Origin: Clostridia bacterium
GTDB lineage: Bacteria > Bacillota > Clostridia > Peptostreptococcales > Anaerovoracaceae
Length of the DNA: 41,896 nucleotides
Direction: 5' to 3'
Assembly (NCBI GenBank): GCA_024689865.1
Contig: JAILDA010000021.1
Span: 1 to 41,896, forward strand
Positions 1 through 8,200 of this stretch are shown piece by piece (within the stretch, counting starts at the first letter, position 1; the number at the start of each line of letters is the position of its first letter). The translations under genes were made by a program, and so were the position numbers. Below the pieces are notes generated by a model. That model was not told the DNA's origin. It did not search any database and worked only from the letters and a program-made list of their open reading frames with translations.

Positions 1-351
1 ATAGGTCACACCGGTTCCGGCAAGACCACGCTGGTCCAGCACATAGCCGGACTGGTGCAGCCGGACGAGGGCAGGGTGGTAGCCACCCTTAAGGACGGGA
101 CTCAGACGGTAATAAGCGAAAAGGGCAAGGCCGCCTTTGCCGTAAGACGCAGGGTAGGCATAGTTTTCCAGTACCCGGAATACCAGCTCTTCGAGGAGAC
201 GGTACTTAAGGATGTATGCTTCGGTCCCAAGAACCAGGGACTGGATCAGGCAGCGCAGGAGGAAAGGGCGCGCGACGCTCTTCGCCTTGTAGGCCTGGAT
301 CCGGACGCTGTGGGAGAGTCTTCTCCGTTCGAACTTTCCGGAGGCCAGAAG
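1..351 (+). pseudogene. ecfA2: ECF transporter ATPase EcfA2, truncated fold-back copy, running off the left edge
   Basis: Frame 1 reads IGHTGSGKTTLVQ (Walker A) ... VGIVFQYPEYQLFEETVLKDVCFGPKNQG ... FELSGGQK, then breaks at about 348-352 into reverse-complemented ecfA2 sequence. Confidence 0.85.
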
Positions 352-569
352 CACACGTCCTTAAGCACGGTCTCCTCGAAGAGCTGGTATTCCGGGTATT
401 GGAAAACTATGCCGACCCTGCGTCTTACCGCAAAGGCGGCCTTGCCCTTTTCGCTTATTACCGTCTGAGTCCCGTCCTTAAGGGTGGCTACCACCCTGCC
501 CTCGTCCGGCTGCACCAGTCCGGCTATGTGCTGGACCAGCGTGGTCTTGCCGGAACCGGTGTGACCTAT
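1..569. repeat. Imperfect inverted repeat: arms 1-222 and 348-569, spacer 223-347
   Basis: Base i pairs with base 570-i. Identical for i=1-140; mismatches at i=141,156,171,201,204,213,216. Confidence 0.95.
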
Positions 570-683
570 TATAGCCACGAACTCGCCGTCGCCTATCTCG
601 CAGTTGATATTGCTTAAGGCTCTGGTCTCGTAAGGCATTCCGGGACTGAAAGTTTTGCTGAGGTTCTCTACGTTTATCTGCAT
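348..683 (-). pseudogene. ecfA2: ECF transporter ATPase EcfA2, N-terminal part only, truncated at the inversion junction
   Basis: MQINVENLSKTFSPGMPYETRALSNINCEIGDGEFVAIIGHTGSGKTTLVQ...EETVLKDVCF, then out-of-register sequence. The start overlaps the ecfA1 stop, as in ecfA1-ecfA2 operons. Confidence 0.85.
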
Positions 684-1519
684 AAAAACTCCGCGAGTTT
701 TTCTTCTGTTACTGTTCCTGCGGGTATGTCGAATCCGCTCTCACGCAGTTTTGCCGAAAGGCTTACCGCAAAGGGAACGTTAAGCACGCCCAGATCCTCC
801 TTGGAGAATATCTCCTCCGGGGATCCGTCCGCGGCCACCTTGCCGTGGTCCATTACTATAATGCGTTCCGCCTCCGCGGCTTCCTCCATGAAGTGCGTGA
901 TGAGTATTACGGTATCGCCCTGGTCGTGGAGCTTGCGGATTATAGCCATTATCTCCCTGCGTCCTCTGGGATCCAGCATTGCCGTAGGCTCGTCGAACAC
1001 CACGCAGTCCGGATCCATGGCTACGACGCCCGCTATGGCGACGCGCTGCTTCTGTCCGCCGGACAGCAGATGCGGGCCTTTCTTGCGGTGCTCGTACATG
1101 TCCACCATCTTAAGGGACTCGTCCACCCTACGGCGTATCTCTTCCGGAGGCATGCCTATGTTCTCCGGTCCGAACGCAACGTCGTCCTCCACTATGGAAG
1201 AAACCAGCTGGTTGTCCGGGTTCTGGAAGACCATTCCTATCTTTTTGCGTATCTCCCAGGGAGCCTCGTCCGAAGCAGTAACTGTATCCACGCCCTCTAT
1301 CAGGACGCTCCCGGACGTAGGCAGCAGCAGCGCGTTCATGTGCTTTGCAAGCGTGGACTTGCCGGAACCGTTGCTTCCTACTATAGCTACGAACGAACCG
1401 CGCTGTATGTCAAAAGAGACGTCGTCCAGCGCCAGCTTTTCTGCCTGCGTGGACCCGTCATCTTCCTGAAGATATGCGAAACTTACGTTTTTGAATTGGA
1501 TTATTGCTTCGTTTGCCAT
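674..1519 (-). CDS. ecfA1: Energy-coupling factor transporter ATPase EcfA1
   Basis: 281 aa; Walker A GSNGSGKSTLAKH, Q-loop MVFQNPDNQLVSSIVEDDVAFGPENIG, signature LSGGQKQRVAIAG, Walker B VVFDEPTAMLDP. Confidence 0.93.
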   Translation of the reverse strand: MANEAIIQFKNVSFAYLQEDDGSTQAEKLALDDVSFDIQRGSFVAIVGSNGSGKSTLAKHMNALLLPTSGSVLIEGVDTVTASDEAPWEIRKKIGMVFQNPDNQLVSSIVEDDVAFGPENIGMPPEEIRRRVDESLKMVDMYEHRKKGPHLLSGGQKQRVAIAGVVAMDPDCVVFDEPTAMLDPRGRREIMAIIRKLHDQGDTVILITHFMEEAAEAERIIVMDHGKVAADGSPEEIFSKEDLGVLNVPFAVSLSAKLRESGFDIPAGTVTEEKLAEFLCR

Positions 1520-1572
1520 TAGCCGCTGCTTCCCGCCCTTTGGGTCGGGTACATATCTGTGTGTAATGATTT

Positions 1573-1601
1573 ATTATATACACCACAGCGTACGGTGTCA
1601 A
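1573..1601 (-). promoter_or_regulatory. Perfect-consensus sigma70/sigmaA-type promoter for the ecfA operon
   Basis: Minus strand TTGACA (1596-1601), 17 nt spacer, TATAAT (1573-1578). Confidence 0.8.
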
Positions 1602-1685
1602 TTAAGACGGTGGATCAGATGCCGCCAAAGCAGGACCCGCATCCGAAAGAAAACATTTTTCTTAAGAAATCCGCCTCTGTTGGTG

Positions 1686-1691
1686 TATAAT
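1686..1691 (+). promoter_or_regulatory. Candidate -10 box upstream of dtd
   Basis: TATAAT about 27 nt before ATG 1718, followed by an SD-like GGAGGAACC. No good -35 seen. Confidence 0.5.
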
Positions 1692-1717
1692 ACCTTTACA
1701 GCATTTACGGAGGAACC

Positions 1718-2164
1718 ATGAGATTCGTCATTCAGCGCGTATCGCGGGCAAGCGTGACAGTCGACAGCAGAACGGTATCGGAGATCGACAGCGGTTTCCT
1801 GGTGCTGGTCGGCGTATTCGCGGAAGATACCAAAGCGGACGCTGACAAGATGGTAAAAAAGCTTTGCGGATTAAGGATATTCGCGGACGGGAACGGCAAG
1901 ACCAACCTGGCTCTGGCTGACGTGGGCGGCGAGCTTCTTATGGTGTCGCAGTTTACGCTCTGCGCGGACTGCAGACACGGCAACAGACCCAGCTTTTCCG
2001 GTGCGGGCCCGGCGGCTTTTGCAGAAGATATGTTCAACTACATCTGCGGGCTTGCGGAGCAGAACGTGCCTGTAGTTAAGCGCGGCGTGTTCGGTGCGGA
2101 CATGCAGGTGGAACTGCTGAACGACGGACCCTTCACCATAGTGCTGGACTCCAAAGAACTGTAG
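1718..2164 (+). CDS. dtd: D-aminoacyl-tRNA deacylase
   Basis: 148 aa; MRFVIQRVSRASVTVD..., LMVSQFTLCADCRHGNRPSFSGAGP motif typical of DTD. Confidence 0.95.
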   Translation: MRFVIQRVSRASVTVDSRTVSEIDSGFLVLVGVFAEDTKADADKMVKKLCGLRIFADGNGKTNLALADVGGELLMVSQFTLCADCRHGNRPSFSGAGPAAFAEDMFNYICGLAEQNVPVVKRGVFGADMQVELLNDGPFTIVLDSKEL

Positions 2165-2225
2165 AAAGGACCGCGACGGCCGCGCATCCCCCGGAAGCGT
2201 ACGGTCTCTGCGGCAGAACGTATAA

Positions 2226-3485
2226 ATGGATCTAAAAGTATGTCTTCTCAACGACTCGTTCCCGCCCATAATCGATGGTGTGGCGAACGCAGTCGTTAAT
2301 TATGCGGTAATAATCAAAGCAAACGGCGGAACAAGCCTGGTGGTCACGCCCGACAATCCGGACGCGGACGACAGCGGATTCGATTTTCCGGTATACCGCT
2401 ACCCCGGGATAGACGCCCGGAAAATAATAGGATACATGGCGGGCTATCCTTTTTCGCCTGCCACCGCAAAAAAGATCAAGAACTCCAACATAGACATCCT
2501 GCACAGCCACTGCCCCATCGCTTCCAACATCTTTGCCAGAAGCATGAAGGGCATCATCGACGTGCCGCTGATAATGACCTACCACACCAAATTCGACATC
2601 GAGATCGAAGGAGCCATACGCGGCAAGCTGCTGCAGGACGGCGCAGTTAACGCTCTTGTCGAAAGCATCAGCGCCTGCGACGAAGTCTGGGTAGTAAGCG
2701 AAGGCGCAGGAAAAAACCTGCGTTCCATGGGCTACGAAGGCGACTACATAGTAATGCCCAACGGCGCTGACATGCCGCTTGGACGCCTGCCGGAAAAGGA
2801 GACCATGGAACTTACTGCTTCGCTTAAGGCGCCGGAGAACGTGCCGGTCTACCTTTTCGTAGGAAGGCTCATGTGGTACAAGGGAATAAAGACCATACTG
2901 GACGCTCTGGCAGGAGTACGTTCGCAGGGCATGGACTTCCGCATGGTATTCGTGGGCGGCGGCCAGGATGCCGATGAGATAAAGGCTTATACCAAAAAGC
3001 TGGCGCTGGACGACAAGGTCCTGTTCTGCGGACCCGTTCGCGACAGAAAGGTCCTGCAGGCCTGGTACTGCCGGGCGGACATGTTCCTGTTCCCTTCGGA
3101 CTTCGACACCAACGGTCTTGTTGTAAGAGAGGCCGCGGCCTGCTCGCTGCCTGCAGCTCTTCTTAAGGGAAGCTGCGCCGCGGAAGGCGTTACCAACGGA
3201 AGGAACGGGTTCCTTACCGAGGACAGCGCCGCGTCACTGGCAGTTCTTCTGGCAACAAAAGGCAGAGACAGACACCTGCTCAGAAAAGCCGGCGAATGCG
3301 CAGCCGCGGAACTTTACCTGTCCTGGCCGGATGCCGTAAGCAAAGCCATAGAACGCTATCACATAGTATGCGACCGTTACAAGTCCGGACTTTATCCTAA
3401 AAAAACAGGCCCTCTGGATGCCTATCTGAGTTTCCAGGGGACCCTTATGGATCTTTTCGCGCCGCGCAGCGACGAGGACGACTAG
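2226..3485 (+). CDS. Glycosyltransferase family 4 (group 1) protein
   Basis: 419 aa; N-terminal LLNDSFPPIIDGVANAVVNYA, central YLFVGRLMWYKGIKTILDAL, C-terminal FLFPSDFDTNGLVVREAAACSLPA. Confidence 0.85.
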   Translation: MDLKVCLLNDSFPPIIDGVANAVVNYAVIIKANGGTSLVVTPDNPDADDSGFDFPVYRYPGIDARKIIGYMAGYPFSPATAKKIKNSNIDILHSHCPIASNIFARSMKGIIDVPLIMTYHTKFDIEIEGAIRGKLLQDGAVNALVESISACDEVWVVSEGAGKNLRSMGYEGDYIVMPNGADMPLGRLPEKETMELTASLKAPENVPVYLFVGRLMWYKGIKTILDALAGVRSQGMDFRMVFVGGGQDADEIKAYTKKLALDDKVLFCGPVRDRKVLQAWYCRADMFLFPSDFDTNGLVVREAAACSLPAALLKGSCAAEGVTNGRNGFLTEDSAASLAVLLATKGRDRHLLRKAGECAAAELYLSWPDAVSKAIERYHIVCDRYKSGLYPKKTGPLDAYLSFQGTLMDLFAPRSDEDD

Positions 3486-3520
3486 CCGTCATATCCGCAC
3501 GCCTCCAGGACGCAGCTTGT

Positions 3521-6500
3521 TCATATCCTTATGTTCTTAAGACACACGGAAGCGTAGTCGCAGTACCTGCAGGAATCGTAATCGTTTCCGCGCTTCTTCT
3601 GCTGCGCCTTTATCTCTCCGGAGAACAACCTTTCGCTTACAGAAAGCAGGCTGCGGCGGAACTGCCCGCGGAACTCCTCCATGTCTTCGGGGCCGATGAA
3701 GCTCCCGCTCAGGTTTCCGTTCGCGTAGCGCTTAAGGTTTACGACCGAGGATTCTCCGGTCTCATCGAAGTCCTTGTCGATGTTTCTTATCACAGTACCT
3801 TCCGCAACGGTGATGCCGTCCAGACGGTACTCTTTTTCTATGGTCTTAAGCACCTTTTCCGAAACGTCGTCCGAAATAAGGTCTTCCACCGATCCGGCAA
3901 CGTCGTCCGCGTTGATGCGGAAATAGTACACTCCGGCAGGCTTTCCTCCGCTGCCCAGAGCTCCTTCCAGATAAGTCATCAACTGCATCTTAAGGCCTTC
4001 TTCCACAAGGCCTTTTATGAACTTGTCCGGACCGGACTTGTAATCTATTATCTTTACGTACTGTTCTCCGTCAGCGCCGGGAAGCATGTCTACCCGGTCT
4101 ATCTTGCCTTCCACGTATACCGTGCCGGCCGCAGTGTTCAGCTCTATGGGGCCGAACGTCCCGCCCCTTCTGAACGGAGTCTCGAAGTACATGCGCTCTA
4201 TGTTTCCGGAACGCACCTGATGTATAAGATGCCGCGCAAAGCGCGAGCAAGTATCCAGTATCCTTTCGGACCTGTACATCTCCTCTTTGGAGGACTGCAT
4301 TATGCCGGACAGGCTGGTCTGCGCCATGTCGTCCAGTATCTCCTTTATCATGGCATCGACTTCTTCCGGGCCCACGGTCATCCACAGCGACTGCGGGTCC
4401 GTTATCGCAAGGCCTTTTTCCGCCGATACCGCGCTTAGTTTTTCACTCAGCTTAAGCAGCGCCTCGTGGAGTATGTCGCCCATCTCCCTGCCGGTTATCG
4501 TAAAGTCCGCGTCTTCCAGCGGTCTTAATCCGTAGTTCATGAAATGTTTGAACGGGCATGCGGCAAAAAGATCCAGCCTGGATGGGCTGAGCGACTTGCT
4601 GCCGTCGGGGGAAGCGAACAGTTTCTCTGCAAGTTTCTTATCCAGAGGCTTCTCTGCAGGATCGAAAAGAAGACCGTCTTTTACCTGCGGAGCGCTTGAT
4701 GAAAGTTCATTGTATACAGCCTTCCAAAGCTCCGGTATCGTCTCTCCGGAAAGCCCGTCTCTTACAGCTGCGGAAAGCTTTTCCAGCGGAAGCCTGGAGC
4801 CTTCCAGATAAACTGTCTGGTCGCCTGTGCTCTCCGCGTCCCTTGTTTCGATCGTCTCCGGGTAGCGTTCCTTAAGCATTCCGAGAGCCGGCGAAGCGTT
4901 GTATTCGTTTCCTTCCAGATCGGTGGACGGGATCCCTGTCCACAAAAGCTCCCTTGCGCAGGACGCCGACCGGAACAGCATGAAAAGCTCCTCCGAGATC
5001 AGCAGGTCCGATGGCTTGGAGAGCAGCAGGTCTCTTTTTGCGAGCCCGTTTATCTCTTTTTCGGAAAGAACTCCTGAGTTTTCCTGCGAGGACGCCACCA
5101 GACCGTCACAGAACGTGGCGAAGAATACCGCTCTCTTTTCCTGTATGATGGAACGCTTGGCGCTTCCTATCTGCACCTTTCCTTCCGCCTGGGGAAGAAC
5201 GCCTATTTTTACGTCTTTAAAAGCGTCCATGAATATGCCGCGGAACTCCTCCGCAGACACAGCCTCGTCTCCTATCAGCTGAACTATCTGCTGAGCGATG
5301 TCCGCAACCACTCCTGCCAGCTGACGGGTCTGTTCCGCGCTGTCCTCAAAACCGTCTTCGTTCTGCTGAGCGGCGGTATCTTCCAGCCATGCTTCGAAGC
5401 TCAGGTCTGCGCTTAAATACTCTGTAAAGACTTCAGCCTTTTCGCCTGCGGTCTTTGCAAGCGCAAGCTCGTCCACAAGAGGCTCAACGGCCGCCGCGGC
5501 GCGTTTGCGGATCATCTCCAGTTCGGGAAGCAGCGCCTCCGTGTTCTTATCGGAATACTTAAGCGGCTTTAGGAACCGCTTTCCTTTTATGTGGAAGCTC
5601 CTGGCATATTTTTCGAAGCGGAAGACCGTGTCTTCCGGAACGCCCAGTATGCCGGTCTTTATGAAGCGCAGCATGTCGCGGGTCTTGTATTCTCCGCAGG
5701 AAAGGTCCAGAAGAGCCGAAATAAGCTCCGCGGCGCTGCTGTGCATAACGGAACGGGTCTCGTCCATGAACACGGGGATCCCCAGATCCGTAAGGACTCT
5801 TTTTATCATTCCTGCGCTGCTGTGGCCTTCCGGAGCCAGTACGGCAATGTCAGAATATCTGTACCCTTTTTCCCTCACCAGCTGCAGAATGCGTATGGCG
5901 ATGCTCTCGGCCTGAGTGTAAGTGTTGGCGCATCTGACGATCTCCAGGACCGGCTTTTTGCGTTCTTCGCAGGGGATCTTTTCCGCGGGAACGCCGAGCA
6001 TCTCCAGAGTGCGCTTCGGCGCCCGGAACTCGCTGCCTTCTCCGCATACAAGCGCTATCTGAAGTCCGGCGCTGTTTCTGTCCAGCGCGCGAAGGAACTC
6101 TATCTCGCTCTTGGTAAACGAGTAGAACCCGCAGTAGTATATCTTTACGTTTTTAAGGAGGCTGCATCCATCAAGTTTTTGAGTCGTGTAGACAAGGATG
6201 TCCTCCGAATCCTCCAGTTTTCCGCCCGAGGCGTCCGCGTAGCCACGGGCTATCAGCGCCATGTCCGCGAGCTTTCTTCCAAGCAGTCCGGTCTCTTTTT
6301 CCGCAGCTTTTTCCAGCATTTCCGCATCCACGCGGTTCTGCTTCATCTGCACCAGAAAGTCACCTGCCATGTCCAGAAAGCGCGGATCTGCGCACACGCC
6401 CTGAAATGCGTTAAGCTCATCTTTATCGCTGTTTATGACGCGGCGAAGAAGCATCTTTCTGCCTATGGTGTTTATCTCAGCTTTTCCGCTGCCGCCGGTC

Positions 6501-6727
6501 TTGTCCAGTATGTCCTGACGGAGCTTTCCGCCGGACACGATGTTGAGCCTTAGGAATCCTCTGGGATCGACGCTCGCCAGTGCCTCTTCCTCCATGGACA
6601 GCGTTATCTGCGCCGGAACGACAAGAAGGACGCTCCCGCCCGCGGGACCATCCTCTATATCTCTCTTTATTCTGCCGAACAGTTCTCTGCGGACCGCGGC
6701 GTCGTTTTCGGCGTAAAAGACCTTCAT
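3521..6727 (-). CDS. addB: ATP-dependent helicase/deoxyribonuclease subunit B (AddB)
   Basis: 1068 aa; SPSRLDLFAACPFKHFMNYGL and C-terminal nuclease/Fe-S signature CRYCDYASVC; KIIDYKSG nuclease motif. ATGA overlap with the upstream MATE stop. Confidence 0.85.
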   Translation of the reverse strand: MKVFYAENDAAVRRELFGRIKRDIEDGPAGGSVLLVVPAQITLSMEEEALASVDPRGFLRLNIVSGGKLRQDILDKTGGSGKAEINTIGRKMLLRRVINSDKDELNAFQGVCADPRFLDMAGDFLVQMKQNRVDAEMLEKAAEKETGLLGRKLADMALIARGYADASGGKLEDSEDILVYTTQKLDGCSLLKNVKIYYCGFYSFTKSEIEFLRALDRNSAGLQIALVCGEGSEFRAPKRTLEMLGVPAEKIPCEERKKPVLEIVRCANTYTQAESIAIRILQLVREKGYRYSDIAVLAPEGHSSAGMIKRVLTDLGIPVFMDETRSVMHSSAAELISALLDLSCGEYKTRDMLRFIKTGILGVPEDTVFRFEKYARSFHIKGKRFLKPLKYSDKNTEALLPELEMIRKRAAAAVEPLVDELALAKTAGEKAEVFTEYLSADLSFEAWLEDTAAQQNEDGFEDSAEQTRQLAGVVADIAQQIVQLIGDEAVSAEEFRGIFMDAFKDVKIGVLPQAEGKVQIGSAKRSIIQEKRAVFFATFCDGLVASSQENSGVLSEKEINGLAKRDLLLSKPSDLLISEELFMLFRSASCARELLWTGIPSTDLEGNEYNASPALGMLKERYPETIETRDAESTGDQTVYLEGSRLPLEKLSAAVRDGLSGETIPELWKAVYNELSSSAPQVKDGLLFDPAEKPLDKKLAEKLFASPDGSKSLSPSRLDLFAACPFKHFMNYGLRPLEDADFTITGREMGDILHEALLKLSEKLSAVSAEKGLAITDPQSLWMTVGPEEVDAMIKEILDDMAQTSLSGIMQSSKEEMYRSERILDTCSRFARHLIHQVRSGNIERMYFETPFRRGGTFGPIELNTAAGTVYVEGKIDRVDMLPGADGEQYVKIIDYKSGPDKFIKGLVEEGLKMQLMTYLEGALGSGGKPAGVYYFRINADDVAGSVEDLISDDVSEKVLKTIEKEYRLDGITVAEGTVIRNIDKDFDETGESSVVNLKRYANGNLSGSFIGPEDMEEFRGQFRRSLLSVSERLFSGEIKAQQKKRGNDYDSCRYCDYASVCLKNIRI

Positions 6728-8100
6728 TCGGCCTGCTCCCTGGCGGCTTGCTTAAGAGGCTTCCACACTACGCGGTACATGGTAAGGAAACACGCAAGAG
6801 AACCCACCACCTGCGAAACGGTCTCCGCCCAGAACGGACCGTAGACGCCTGCTCCTATGTGCGGAAGCAGCAAGGTGAGCGGCGCCACCAGTATTATTTT
6901 GCGCAGCAGCGAGAAGAAGAGCGCGTATTTAGGATAATTGAGCGACGTAAACGTGTTCTGCCCCGTAAGCTGAAGCGTCATGAGCGGGAAGGTAAGGAAG
7001 TATATCCTTGCGCAGACGGAGCCCGTAGCGATAAGCTCCGGATCGCTCGTAAACAGCGAGAACATCCAGCCGGGTGCGAAGACCATAAGTGCCCAGAATA
7101 CGGTGTTAATGATCAGGCAGCTGAAGAGCATGACGGACATCGCCTGGCTTACCCTCTCGGGCTTCTTTGCGCCGTAGTTGAAGCTCATTACTGGCGTTGC
7201 GCCGAAGGTTATTCCGCTGCAGGGGCACATTACTATCTCCCTGGTGGAGTTGATTATGGTCATGGCGCCTATGTAGAGCGTGCTTGCCGCTCCGCCCCAG
7301 GTCTTAAGGACTATGTTGGTGATGGCCTGGACCACGCTGTTGGTGGCCTTGAACATGAAGCCCGTAGCTCCCAGCTTTGCGACGGCCTTAAGGTCCGGTC
7401 CGGATATGCCGAGCCTTCTGATGCGGACGACCGGTCTCTTCCCTGTAAGGAACAGGACCACCCAGACCGCGCTCACCAGCTGGGAAATTACTGTCGCGAC
7501 AGCCGCACCCTTAACTCCCATGCCTGCAGTGTAGATGAGCAGCGGGTCCAGAACTATGTTCATGGCGGCGCCGATTATTACCGTTACCATGCCTACCTTG
7601 GCAAAGCCCTGTCCGTTTATGAAGGAGTTCATTCCAAGGCTTATCATTACGGGTATGGTGCCCAGAACGTAAATGCTGAAGTAATCCAGCGCGTAAGGAA
7701 GGGTCTCCTCGTCTCCGCCCAGAAGCGGCAGGAAATACGGGGCCCCGAAAAACATTATGATGGTTACGACCGCGCCGGTTATGAGAAGCGTGGTAAAGGA
7801 GGTCTCCTGTATCCTGGCGGACTTTTCGTAGTCCCCCTCGCCCCTTGCTATGGATGCCAGCGGAGCTCCGCCGGTTCCGAAGAGGTTTGCAAATGCCGTG
7901 ATCAGGGAGATCAAAGGAAAAGCGACCCCCACGCCCGTAAGAGCGGCAGTGCCGACCCCGGGCATATGGCTTATGAACAGCCTGTCCACTATGTTATAGG
8001 CAAGGTGTACCAGTTCTGCCAGCATTATCGGCAAAGAGAGCTTGAAAATTATCCTGCCTATGCTTCCCTGTGAAAAATCTCCTTTGTTTGACGCTGCCAT
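6724..8100 (-). CDS. MATE family efflux transporter
   Basis: 458 aa polytopic protein; LSLPIMLAELVHLAYNIVDRLFISHM, MSFNYGAKKPERV. Confidence 0.9.
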   Translation of the reverse strand: MAASNKGDFSQGSIGRIIFKLSLPIMLAELVHLAYNIVDRLFISHMPGVGTAALTGVGVAFPLISLITAFANLFGTGGAPLASIARGEGDYEKSARIQETSFTTLLITGAVVTIIMFFGAPYFLPLLGGDEETLPYALDYFSIYVLGTIPVMISLGMNSFINGQGFAKVGMVTVIIGAAMNIVLDPLLIYTAGMGVKGAAVATVISQLVSAVWVVLFLTGKRPVVRIRRLGISGPDLKAVAKLGATGFMFKATNSVVQAITNIVLKTWGGAASTLYIGAMTIINSTREIVMCPCSGITFGATPVMSFNYGAKKPERVSQAMSVMLFSCLIINTVFWALMVFAPGWMFSLFTSDPELIATGSVCARIYFLTFPLMTLQLTGQNTFTSLNYPKYALFFSLLRKIILVAPLTLLLPHIGAGVYGPFWAETVSQVVGSLACFLTMYRVVWKPLKQAAREQAE

Positions 8101-8200
8101 TTATCTAACTCTTCTACGTTCTTTAGTGTTCTTTAAGGTCCTGCTGCGGACCCTGATATAACAGATAGTATTGCGGACCCTGCAGTTCCTTTTACGGACT

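Noticed and set aside
55-468. Track ORF 137 aa as a full protein
   Set aside because: A chimera: reads ecfA2 up to SGGQK, then reverse-complement sequence. Treated as part of the fold-back.
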